Positions 44,001 through 64,000 of a DNA stretch of 64,000 nucleotides are shown in pieces. A model generated the notes under the pieces. The model was not told where the DNA came from, did no database searches, and was given only the letters and a program-made list of their open reading frames with translations. Source of the DNA: Halichondria panicea (taxonomy: Eukaryota; Porifera; Demospongiae; Suberitida; Halichondriidae); the NCBI RefSeq assembly GCF_963675165.1, contig NC_087388.1:2272800-2336799 (forward strand). Reading direction: 5' to 3'. A program made the translations under genes and the position numbers. The stretch's first letter is position 1. Each line of letters opens with the position of its first letter.

Positions 44001-44317
44001 AGGTGTGAAATTAACACTTGTCATTCCATGTGTACTTTGCCACATCGGCTAAAATTGTGGACCATCAGCAACTTTCATCCGTGACATTGTATTAGAGCTG
44101 CATGCCCACGAGTATAATATTTTGGCCCGGCAGCTGCTGTAGTTATCATTGCTGAACCACACCCCCCTTTAGGTATGAGATGATGAATAGATGTTGGGAT
44201 GAGGTGAAGGAGAAGAGAGGTACCTTCTCTCAGATTAAACTCCGCCTCAAGTCCATCACCATCAGTCTGCGGAGGTCAAAGGATAAGAATCAACTTGAAG
44301 AGGACGTGTACATTTGA
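41088..44317 (+). CDS. Receptor-type protein tyrosine kinase (cytoplasmic part; ectodomain not found)
   Basis: Ten exons: 41083-41233 (first ATG 41088), 41453-41543, 41812-41977, 42128-42296, 42873-42957, 43024-43085, 43242-43411, 43625-43683, 43804-43883, 44173-44317; 390 residues from that ATG. Residues 1-95 are juxtamembrane-like with several tyrosines in SH2-site contexts (MYAEV, PYEEF, ELYMEM, IYYA). Kinase domain: glycine loop GKGQFGKV (104-111), Lys131 in VVAVK, helix-C Glu148, HRDLAARN (Asp236), DFG (Asp254), activation loop [19 protein letters not shown] and [20 protein letters not shown] with PVKWMA is the signature of receptor tyrosine kinases. The C-terminus is EEDVYI. All catalytic residues are present. 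An acceptor before the first exon implies 5' exons; I saw no membrane helix, so it is either a partial receptor or a cytoplasmic offshoot. Confidence 0.87.
42403..42533. mobile_element. Small MITE in a kinase intron
   Basis: 131 bp with inverted ends TAGACACTGTTTTGGAGGTG and CACCAACAAAACAGTGTCTA. Inner arms are GATTTAGAAGCCC and GGGCTTCTAAATC. A half copy (GATTTAGAAGCCCAAAGG) is at about 57458. Confidence 0.85.
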
Positions 44318-45130
44318 TTAACTGTTGATATTAGAAACACTTTTTATTCACAGGAAGTTTTGTTTTATTCCCTTGTAAATGCCACAACGTCGTGTATTGT
44401 GTTTTGATGATTATAAGCACTCTTATAATTATATACATGTACTGTATAGCGTGTATATTAATTTGAGTTTTCGCTAATTAAGCATGTGCACAAACATTAA
44501 ATACCCACGAATTTAATAATGCATGCTGCAGAAAGGCTGCTATTCTGTGAAAATTAAATCTGCGAAAACCGTCATTCCGCGACAGTTTATCTCGAAATAA
44601 TTATACCTGCTATAAAATTATGGTAAATTGTTGGTGTAATAATTATACTATCACACTATATTTTTTACAGCTAGGCTGCATGGACTGCTTACAAATTAAG
44701 CTGCACAACCTTATAAGTATATACTAATAACATGTTTGCAAAGAATGGCATCGTCCTCGAGCTCACAAGATTAATATTCCTCCCCAAGGGCCTTGAGGGT
44801 AAAGAAGACGGAGAGGATGGACCCCTATATTGAATAAACCAACTGGGAGCAATGAGTTGGTGTCTAGCGTTTGGTTGTACGTGTCTATAGTGCTTGTCGT
44901 TTGTGAGTTTGGTCACCAAACCCTTGCTGTGTCATCAAAGAGGCCAATTAAAATCATAATTGTATAATTATAGACAAACTAGCTTTATAGTATAGTAGTT
45001 TCTAGTGTTAGTGTTCGTTCGGTGATGAGTAGATCTACGTGCAATGGGTAAACATAATTATACAGAAAAACAATAAAACGAGTACAAACACAGAAAGGAT
45101 ATTGTGTGATTGTGTTACCCGTACTATTGA
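44318..45130. other. Intergenic, converging 3' ends
   Basis: Between the kinase (plus) and the ROCO gene (minus). AT-rich; a GCGAAAATTAAA/TCTGCGAAAAC stretch at 44490-44620 looks like a decayed TTTTCGCGGA-type MITE. No gene recognised. Confidence 0.4.
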
Positions 45131-55971
<10,841 letters not shown>

Positions 55972-56279
55972 CTACAGTGTATTGAGAGAAGCTAGGTCAA
56001 CAATGGAGGGAAGTATTTTGAATAATTTAAGACTGTTACTGTAATCTCACTCTTCAACTATAGTTAGGTGTGCCTGTATTTACGCCAATCTTAGGATCTA
56101 GGTAAATACCTTCACTTGCTAGCTATACATCTAGACCAAGTTTGCAGCTAGCTTCTGTGTGGACGTTACTATATGAAATACTGGATTCAATAAGAATTGC
56201 TCCAGCTAACCAAAGCAAGTAGATTTTTGTTGTTGAATGTAAATGTATAACATGTAGGTGTTTTGGTACAGGTAAACTG

Positions 56280-57275
56280 GCGCTTGCCTTATATCCAAAC
56301 TAAACTGATATCAGACATTTACCGGAATACCACCGTTGAATGCAACCTATACGCTCTACAGGCTCGGTTCGGCGGACTGGCAATAAAAATCCTCCCAAGT
56401 TAGCTGACAAAGAACTGCACCATGCACTCTCTAACAGTCGCCTTATCCCTCACTGACCATATTATCCTGACTAGTCCGTGATCAGCTATTGAAGAGAGCT
56501 GAGGTCAGTAAGGACAACAGAAGAGACAGGCAGCCTCTATACATCTACAGCTACTGGGCTGGCTCCAGAAGGCAGTGGAGTTGTCCAAGACAAAAGGAGC
56601 CTCCACTTGGCTCACGGTTATCCCACTAACAGAATACGGCTTCACACTACATAAGCCTGTCTTCCAATGCCCTGGCACTATGGCTGGACCCCAACTCGCC
56701 TACCCGACTCCCTCTCCTGTGCCAAAGGAGGGTTTCCTGCACTAAAACACAACGAAATAAGATACTACAGCATATCCTTTTTCATTGTGTGTGGAGCCCA
56801 ATCTACAACCTGTGAGCGCTGACCAACTCAACGGTGCCTCCGCACGACTGAATATATCGGCCAATGGTGTATGGGGGGGGGGGGCAGATTTCCGGTTTCA
56901 AAAAACATACTTTTATGAAGAGTATTCAACCCGCTAGCCCCCTCCAACAGAAACCAGCCACAAGTAGCAATATAATTATACAGAAAGCATAAACTGGAAA
57001 AGAAACGGGCATACCAGCAAAAAATTCAGGAAGTTGACCACCTTTTTTTCACACCTTTAGTCTATCAGTAACAGGAGGCATGGGAGGAACACTTTTCTAC
57101 AAACGTCTGAGCTCACTACTCGCCCATAAATGGGACATCACTTACAACAAAATCCTGTGCTGGCTAAGGTACCGCCCAACCTTCTACGCTCGGCCATCCA
57201 AGCAATCAGAGGTGCAAGATCGTCAGTGGGACACGCAGCAAGGGCACCCACTGAGATTGACCTGATCTCAGCAGA
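56280..57275 (+). mobile_element. Retroelement fragment (post-RT region)
   Basis: Broken frames give, in order, LQARFGGLAI, a block around [15 protein letters not shown] with [20 protein letters not shown], and then GGMGGTLFYKRLSSLLAHKW followed by ILCWLRYRP. This order matches the region after the reverse transcriptase of a non-LTR-type element common in marine invertebrates. Several stops and frameshifts. Related pieces at 19335-19735 and 61881-62570. Confidence 0.7.
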
Positions 57276-57955
57276 ATCCTATTTCACAATGAATGGACAG
57301 TACTAAGAGCGACGCTCGTTGGTATTCAACTAGTAAGCTGGAAAATGTATCTACAATTCATATACGCGTACCCTTAAGGTCTATTGTCGCTCTTATATAC
57401 TACTGTACATGCATGTCATTCTATAAAATAATAGTTAACACAAGTTTCTACATGATTTAGAAGCCCAAAGGGCTGGTTGTAGTATCCCGAATGCATGCAG
57501 TGAGTTATCAGTGATATTATTTCAATCAGTAGGTTACTTGTTAGGATTGGCAAAGCGTTTGTTGTTGCGGGTTAGGGTTGGATAAAGAGTACATTAAGGT
57601 CACACACAATATTGGCTTCTGTGGGTTAAAATAACTTGAGCTAATACCTCACTTGGGGTCTTGTATCATAGCAACTGGGTGGGGTTAACTGCATGCAGTT
57701 CTAATTTTATAACAAAAACAATTATTCCTCGAAAAATTTCACTCACTTAGTAAAACACAACAACACATGATCAGTATAATTATGGAATGTTGTGTACATG
57801 CATGGCTTCTATTAATTAATGATTTAATAATGAGGATATGCGATGGCCACACAAAGTCCAGTTTCTCATACACTTCTTGCAGGATGCTGGGCGGGTGGTC
57901 TTTATTCATTGGTTTATGACATCTCCCTGGCCCCCAAAGCTATACTTATTCACAC
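57276..57955. other. Intergenic, repeat debris
   Basis: Contains a half copy of the 42403-type MITE (about 57458-57500). The final 100 bp may be the degraded start of the following LINE fragment. No gene recognised. Confidence 0.4.
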
Positions 57956-59190
57956 ATGGCTTCATTTGAGTGGCAAGATGAGATCAGCAATATGTTTCGT
58001 GCAAGCTATCTGACCAACAGAGAGCAAAGGGTAGTCCTGGAGGGAACTATGTCAGACCCTGTTGCAGTGACCTCAGGTGTCCCACAAGGGTCAATCTTAG
58101 GACCGCTATTATTTAACATTTTCATGAACTCAATTGCTAACATCATGCAACCTGTCCACCAATGCCAAACTCATTCTATACGCAGACGACATCCTTCTCT
58201 ACAAGCCCATAAACTCCACAATCGAAACTCAGGACCTACAGGGAGACGTCAATGAAATCAACTCCTGGATGCAATCTCACACGGCCTCACAGCAAACCAC
58301 TCCAAGACCAAACTAACTCGCTTTAGACGCACTATCCCAGTGAATATAGATATTAACAACCATGCATCGGATCTCCCCATGTGATACTGAAAGTACCTTG
58401 GTGTAACTATCAACAATGATCGAAATGGGCATGTCATCCACAACACCTGCAAGAAGACCAAACAACATCTTGACTTCATCCATCGCAAGTTCCATCAATC
58501 ACCACCTCAGATCAGGAACAAGATCTACCGCACTGCTGTTCTGCCTAAGTTAGACTATTGCGGTGCAGTCTGGGACCCTCATCATCACACAGATATGGAA
58601 AGCGTTCAAAAATGTGCAGGGAAAATAGTAACGAAGCAGTGGAGGGCAGAATACCCTGACCTGCTTGCCTCCTTAAACTAGAAACCTCTGTCATCTCGAA
58701 AGAAGAACCAAAAACTGAAAGTCTGCTTTAATATACCGTATAGCGCGAAATTTTCGAGGGGCTTAATTTTCGCGGATTTCGTGGGTTAGAATTCTACACG
58801 AAAATAAGTCCACGAAAATTTTTCAATTACCTGCTATAACGTGCAAAAATTTAAGGCGTGGCTTCCGGTTAGCAGTCATTCCGCGAACATTGTGCAACGA
58901 AATGGCTTTTAGAGGCCAATCCACGAAATATAAGTGCCTCGAAAATTTCACGCTATACGGTACTTAATAATTTATCTATAATATCTCCCAATGTTTTCAC
59001 CCTCCATCCTCGCCCTTCCCCCCGTCACCCTCACAATCAAATTATTTTTAAACCATTTGTTAACACCCTAGCCCATAGACATTCCTTTTTTGTAAGCGTA
59101 ATCCCTATTTGGAACTCCCTTCCCCTAAATGTTATCAGTAGCCCTAGCCCATCTGTTTTCAAACTATCCCTGTCAAAACTAGTAACATAA
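57956..59190 (+). mobile_element. LINE reverse transcriptase, degraded, with nested MITE
   Basis: RT core motifs in order across frameshifts: REQRVVLEGTMSDP, VTSGVPQGSILGPLLFNIF, then KLILYADDILLYK (the catalytic YADD), SWMQSH, YLGVTI, RTAVLPKLDYCGAVWDPH, and after the MITE VIPIWNSLPLNVIS. This is the Jockey/CR1-like LINE arrangement. Multiple frame changes and stops show it is dead. The MITE at 58736-58960 interrupts it. Confidence 0.88.
58736..58960. mobile_element. MITE nested in the LINE, TA target site
   Basis: 225 bp with ends CCGTATAGCGCGAAATTTTC and GAAAATTTCACGCTATACGG, flanked by TA. Removing it with one TA restores a continuous LINE frame (CFNI to LNNLS), which fixes both edges. 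Confidence 0.9.
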
Positions 59191-60996
59191 GTTCCTTTTT
59201 TCCACTTAAGTACACCTGCACCTTTACTTTTCGGTTATGGGCTGACTTCATTATTAGCTTTATTTAGCTACCTTGTCATATCCTGTACGCTTCCTTTGCA
59301 TCAAACGAAAAAAAAAAGCGGTAGGAGCGGGCAGGTATGAGAAACTAGTTTGTGTGGCTTATTAATAAACCACTGATCAAAATGATCGTAGAAAGGGGTA
59401 GGGAATGTCTAGCACTTCTGTTGGATGATATAAAAGTAAATAGAGCCTCGGGTTGGGGCATGCCCAACTACGGTGTTGTATAGCGGGGCACCTCAAACTG
59501 GCTCTGTACATAAACTTATACATAGACAGGCCAGACTGATAGATCTCTAGATCAGAGATCTATCTGACTAAGTATCTAGATCTAGATCTAACCAGCACAG
59601 TGCTTTTCAAGTAGGTTGAAGATCATTCAAAGTTTTCAAGTAGGTTGAAGATCATTCAAAGTTGAATGTTGAAATGAAGAGTCCCAGCTTTGTGGTTTTA
59701 ATAGTGGCTTGTAGATCTATCTACTCATTTCAACATTCAACTTTGACTGTAATAGATATTCTACACCCTAGCCCTGTAGTTGTACAAGCTCACCTTGTTG
59801 CCATAGGCATAGTACAAGCTCGCCCTGGAGCGGCCATAGGACTGACTGGCTGGCTGGTGTGCAGGGACAGGGGCACTTAGCTGAATCTATAATAATTTAT
59901 TTTATAGAGTTCGACTGAGTTTTAGGCAATCTTTTGAGACCCGCCCCTAGGCCTATTTTCCGATTAGTCTACGTAGAGTCTATATCTAGTCCGTTAGATA
60001 TTATAATATAGGTCTGTAGGTCTAGGAAAACATTGCACTGGAAGCAAACAAAGGATTCGCTATGCAATCCACTGAACCAGCTGATGGATCTTCTTGAGAT
60101 TGCATCCATGTAGTCTAAGTATTAATAGAGTAATCAATCGAATATCGGGCGGCACCTATTTCCGGACACGGCCACGCCTAACTAGAGAACAGCTGTGATC
60201 ATTTATTGCCAGCAGTACATAGCAGGGGCCCCTACTAACCTGGACACAAAATTTCGAGTCGTATCATTAGTCTTAGTAGAAGCAAGAGCTCTTGAAACGC
60301 AAAATACGGACATACGCATGATCATCCAATCTGTTGTATTCTCGTTTAGCCACTGCAGAGACCTCTTGTAAAGAGCAAACAGAACTATAAGTATACCTAA
60401 AGAAAGATAGACTACTGTGCTATACAAACAGCATCTAAACAAAACTCTTGGTGCTATACAAATTACACAGTTCAAGTAATCGTTGTAGTGAAGGTTAAAG
60501 TGCGGACATCTTCTCTTCCATTGCTGCCTCCCTGATCACACTACCTCGCAGATCAATTTCAAACACGTGGATGGATTAAAGTTAGCTGATGAACTTGTGC
60601 ATGTGAAGGGCTCTGTACTGGACCTTTAGCTTGCTTTGAAATTTGTGAGTTACACTTACTTGGTTGTAATGTTTTTGTACACAGTGTGTATGATTAAACT
60701 GTTACATGAACCTGAGACTTTCTGAATAATAGTCAGATGCTCTTACTACTGAGCTACCAGAGCTCTTAGGCATTGGAACGGAGAATATAATTTCAAATTC
60801 AAGCCTAGAGCTTTGTAATAGGCCATATGTGTAGTTTAGCCTGTAAAGGGGCATGTGATTGGCATGCCAGCACACCTAAGGCCAGGCACGTGTGTAAAAG
60901 TATGCCCCTTGAATAGAAATATAGTGCTAGCTATTCTGCACATACATTTAAACGTACATAGTCTCATGCCCAGCCACTTTACCTGTGGTAGGCTAA
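59191..60996. other. Intergenic
   Basis: Includes an A-run (about 59309), a short direct plus inverted repeat (59608-59750) and a 91-codon minus-strand frame (60203-60475) with one hydrophobic stretch (VVYLSLGILIVLFALY) but no recognisable family or clear splice partners. I do not call it a gene. Confidence 0.35.
59608..59750. repeat. Short direct repeat and hairpin
   Basis: GTAGGTTGAAGATCATTCAA occurs twice in tandem (period 32 bp). Then TCAAAGTTGAATGTTGAAAT (59656) pairs with the inverted ATTTCAACATTCAACTTTGA (about 59729), giving a 22-bp hairpin stem with a loop of about 50 bp. Confidence 0.8.
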
Positions 60997-61089
60997 TTGC
61001 AAGAACCTGCTGTTGTGGGTATAAGGCACAGGATACAAAGTATTCCTTTGGTTTTTAATATGCATATTTTTGTTGTTTGCAGTTGTTTG

Positions 61090-61812
61090 ATGGCTCAGCT
61101 CAGCTTGAATGACCGTGTGTTTGTCGCACGAAGAACTTTTACTCTCTCGCCACCGCGATCGTCTTATATACCCACAGTTGCGAAACGACCAACCTCTTAC
61201 AAGTCATGGACTGAAAGTACCCTCTATAAAGCATACTTAGCACATATTGAAGATGGGCTCTCAGTACGAGATGCTGCCGAGGCATATGGAGTACCTAAGT
61301 CAACTCTTCAGGATCGCGTCAGTGGACGAGTTAAGTTTGGGGCGAGAAGTGGCCCACCAAAGCTCCTCACTGATGAGGAAGAGAATGAACTTGTTAGTTT
61401 TCTCTGTGGTTGTGCATCAATGGGCTATGCAAAATCCAAACAGGAAGTTTTGGCACTGGTTCGTAACATTGTTCAAACAAAAGGACTTCGAACTGCCGTA
61501 GTCACTGATGGGTGGTGGACCTCGTTTAAGAAGAGGCATGGTGAACTAGCTGTACGTGCTGCAGAGCCATTATCATACTCAAGGGCTGTAGCAAGTTCTC
61601 CCCAAGTAATTTCTTGCTATTATGACTTGTTGGAGCAGACGCTGACAGAGAATGATTTACTCGATTGCCCATCCCAAATCTACAACATGGACGAAACAGG
61701 CATGCCCCTCGACCCTGCACCTCCAAAAATCATCACTGTCAGAGGTGTAAAACACCCAATAAAAATCTCAACCGGAAATAAAGCACAGCTTACATTTTTC
61801 CCATGCACGTAA
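61090..61812 (+). pseudogene. Pogo/Tigger-type transposase, C-terminally truncated
   Basis: About 240 residues from ATG 61090 (an in-frame upstream extension to 60997 exists but lacks homology-like features). A Psq-type helix-turn-helix (GLSVRDAAEAYGVPKSTLQD) is followed by a CENP-B-type second helix-turn-helix (GWWTSFKKRHGELAVR) and the first DDE block (IYNMDETGMPLDPAPPKI). The frame ends at TFFPCT just after the first catalytic Asp. The second and third acidic residues are missing, because sequence of another retroelement starts about 70 bp downstream. The protein would bind DNA but could not catalyse transposition. It might be a relic or, less likely, a domesticated DNA-binding protein. 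Confidence 0.87.
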
Positions 61813-61880
61813 ATGATAGTGGAGGGCACTCCAAGTGATACTCCGGTTTCCGCATCAGATTTTGTTCTATTTTTTTTCCT

Positions 61881-62570
61881 TCATGTAATATCAAACAGTA
61901 CAAATGTACAAAAGCAACAAACCAAAAGATAAGAGGGGGGGGGGGCATACAGTTTAGCGGATACCATCCGCTGAAGGAGGTAAAGTTTGTTGGCGATGAA
62001 ATGTGCAATGGCCAGGCGATGAAACAGATGCTTCTTGGTGGAGGATGTAGAATGCGTCATAGTTACTCTCCGGTCGATGGCATTTCCGATGGCACCTATG
62101 ATGTTGATTGTTTCTTCGCCTAGACCTCCTAGTGTTTCTGCCACAATAGGAATGAAGTTTACACCTATGGAGCGGCAGGCCTGTAGATGGGTGGTGAGCT
62201 TGCGCCTTACTCCAACTTCTAGGGCGTGTCCAGGGGAGAAGGCAGCTTCATGAATGAGGGTTTGCTGGAGCGGTGAAATTACATGGACGTCTCTGCCGCC
62301 TTGCCAAGTTGGGAGGAAGACATCAGCGGGTCTTGACAGGGATTCTGGAATTAAACCTTGGGCCTCGCGGGATGGTCTGAGAGCTGCAGATTGAGCGGCT
62401 GAGAAAATAACATCTCTGACCGCATTGTGGCGGGTGATTCTGGTCACCATATTCGCCGGCGGAGGTGCGACATGCTGGGCAGAGGTGGGGGGCACTGTGG
62501 AGAGGGATGCCGAGCCAATATTTCAAGCAGCCGTTGAATTCCTTGTCCTGCATGTGGAGGCCAAGCACAT
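61881..62570 (-). mobile_element. Retroelement C-terminal fragment
   Basis: Minus-strand frames with one shift near 62470: NGCLKYWLGIPLHSAPHLCP and a C-x-x-C motif, then TRHNAVRDVIFSAAQSAALR and a block around SRPADVFLPTWQGGRDVHVI, ending near NIIGAIGNAIDRR. The R-H-N-x-x-R-D and R-P-A-D-V-F motifs are characteristic of the C-terminal part of a widespread invertebrate reverse-transcriptase element. The CP-x-C block and the later frame belong to one protein split by the frameshift. Confidence 0.75.
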
Positions 62571-62863
62571 CTGATTTCTACTACGCATGCGCAGAATGGC
62601 CCACATGGTACAAAAATAGTGTGGTAATGATAATTATTCATTTGCAAAATAATGAGTTCATGAGGTGAAAACCAATGACATACTGATAAAAACCGTCTGC
62701 CTGCATGCTAGAGAAACCTCAGTATCACTAGTATCAGTATCAGAAACCAGAGTATCACTAGGAGTGGGCCTAATCAGTCTTTCTTATTATACGTAAAATT
62801 TCAGAGAGATGCTTGAAACAATTAAGTGCATGTATATACTGATCCCCCTACTGCATGTATATA
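62571..62863. other. Intergenic
   Basis: Short sequence with AGTATCAGTATCAG-type repeats near 62725-62760. No gene. Confidence 0.4.
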
Positions 62864-63124
62864 ATGCACTTGTCAAACTAATGCCCCCCCTACCGGGGAA
62901 AAGTTGGGGATTAGACTTGAAATTGCCTCCCTATACCTATAGGGGACTTATATGTATAATCCCTACATAACCCCCATGTTGTACTAGGATTCCTAGTGGA
63001 AGTACCAGGGGATTAGACCGACATTTATAACATGATATGCAGTGCCAGGGAGATTAGATCATGCGATTGGTCTAATCCCACCTATCCCCGGTAGGGGGGA
63101 GGGGCATTAGTTTGACAAGTGCAT
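62864..63124. mobile_element. MITE with about 50-bp inverted ends
   Basis: Left end ATGCACTTGTCAAACTAATG then CCCCCCCTACCGGGG; right end CCCCGGTAGGGGGGAGGGGC then ATTAGTTTGACAAGTGCAT. 261 bp, no coding sequence. Confidence 0.88.
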
Positions 63125-63364
63125 AACTTAACACACAATCATGTATATATGTGCATGCTTTTTCACATGCATGCAGTATTATATATAACTTCTACGTTTC
63201 AAATTGAACATACCTGATAATCATGAGAACTCAAATTATAAGGAAAACATTCGATTCCCATAGTTGACACGAATTCGAATACATATATATAATGATTTGA
63301 TTGTAAGCTGAAAGACAGTATAATAATTATAACACCTCACAAAACAGGAAAATACATGCACAGC

Positions 63365-63556
63365 CTACAATGAAGTGGTTTCAGAGTTTTGAATTGTTTT
63401 ATACTCAGTGGAATCATTAGTTAACTCAATGTTAACCAGTCCGCCAATGGGAGAGAGCTCCACGGCTTTTTCTTGATTGCTCTCATTCTCCTCTGTGACG
63501 AGGGAGTTAATATCAACCTCATTTTGTATTGTTGCACTGGAGTTAGTCCTCCATTT
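63365..63556 (-). CDS. R6: cytoplasmic-tail exon of a receptor-cluster gene (rest beyond the window)
   Basis: Last exon of 63 codons plus TAG, preceded by a good acceptor (TTTATTTCCACAG). It begins KWRTNSS, is acidic and polar, and contains VELSPIGGLVNIEL, closely similar to LELQPSIGGVVKI near the end of R2. Its phase (0) differs from the phase-1 membrane exons but is like the split tail of R4. On the same strand as R1-R5, so it is probably a sixth member whose upstream exons lie past 64000. Without them this is a prediction from tail similarity alone. Confidence 0.5.
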   Translation of the reverse strand, partial: KWRTNSSATIQNEVDINSLVTEENESNQEKAVELSPIGGLVNIELTNDSTEYKTIQNSETTSL

Positions 63557-63689
63557 CTGTGGAAATAAACACACATAGCAAGCTGCATGCATGCAGTATT
63601 AATAGTAGACGATTTAGTTTCATGGATTTTAATAGCTTTTTCATAAACAAAACTAGAGCACTGAAGTGCAAACTCTCGGCGTTTTGATT

Positions 63690-63930
63690 TAGTGAGTCAA
63701 CAGCCTCGAGTCATGGTGTAGGTCAATGTGTAGGTTCGAGCTTTTTAGCTTCTTAGCTTTTTACAATTTACTCGCTTTTATTCGACAACGAAGCTTTAAC
63801 AAACTACTTCCTTGTTGTGTATAATTGGGGCTATATACATGGTACAAACACAGTGCTATCACATCCATGCAGGTGAGTAGACTCAGACAGACAGACCGAC
63901 TACTATAACCCGTGGCGCCTCGGGTTATAT
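63690..63930. repeat. Dispersed repeat, TTACCCGAGGCGC family, inverted
   Basis: Ends CGTGGCGCCTCGGGTTA and contains GACAACGAAGCTTTAACA and GGTGAGTAGACTC, the complement of the 8251-8620 family. It lies upstream of the R6 tail exon, probably within its intron. Confidence 0.6.
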
Positions 63931-64000
63931 CAATGTATACAATGATTGTTGTAATGTTCTAGCATAGTTTATGGTACTAGCTATACATTTCTCTGTTTCT

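Noticed and set aside
18699-44317. FN3 receptor and tyrosine kinase as one split receptor kinase gene
   Set aside because: The FN3 gene has its own tail exon with a stop, phases do not match (2 versus 1), and 16 kb with other genes lies between.
60203-60475. Small membrane protein gene on the minus strand
   Set aside because: One hydrophobic stretch only, no family resemblance, no clear splice partners or conserved neighbour; left as unassigned.

Overview
This is nuclear DNA of an animal and most probably of a sponge (demosponge). Genes have many short GT-AG introns. The protein set is animal-type: a receptor-type tyrosine kinase domain, fibronectin type III ectodomains, 7TM receptors, an ankyrin-Roc-COR-death protein and a phosphotriesterase-related enzyme. 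The sequence is AT-rich, full of small inverted-repeat elements and dotted with the octamer ATAATTAT. The species cannot be fixed from sequence alone. No rRNA, tRNA or CRISPR array was recognised. All gene models below were built by hand from splice sites, reading phase and protein motifs.

1-18400: a minus-strand tandem cluster of five single-pass membrane receptor-like genes, called R1 to R5 here. Each has a signal-peptide exon, one or two ectodomain exons, short Thr/Pro/Ser linker exons, a transmembrane exon and a cytoplasmic tail. Introns up to the transmembrane exon are phase 1, so ectodomain exons are interchangeable modules. Two ectodomain types occur: an unrecognised one (R1, R3, R4) and an Ig-like one (R2, and twice in R5). 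R1 and R4 each show one frame break. The last exon of a sixth such gene lies at 63365-63556 and shares a tail motif with R2.

18699-24570: a plus-strand receptor (cysteine-rich EGF/ephrin-receptor-like exon, beta-rich exons, two FN3 domains, transmembrane helix, proline-rich tail) facing R5 head to head, but with no visible signal-peptide exon.

24600-38600: a duplicated 7TM receptor locus with three intact single-exon genes, two decayed copies and dispersed repeats. Relics of the neighbouring PTER gene lie between copies, so a GPCR plus PTER cassette was amplified. One duplication is recent enough to show a filled and an empty site for a 208-bp MITE.

38775-44317: an intact four-exon PTER gene (minus) and, divergently, a ten-exon tyrosine kinase (plus) whose visible part is all cytoplasmic.

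45131-55971: the 3' eight exons of an ankyrin-Roc-COR-death gene (minus). Its introns hold a giant (AC)n tract, a local duplication and a foldback element.

56000-64000: mostly transposon debris: a LINE reverse transcriptase with a nested MITE, fragments of a second retroelement family, a truncated pogo/Tigger-type transposase and several MITEs, then the R6 tail exon.

Taken together, the window joins variable-looking surface receptors, a kinase and a death-domain ROCO protein. That suggests a recognition and signalling neighbourhood, but the functional link is inference.
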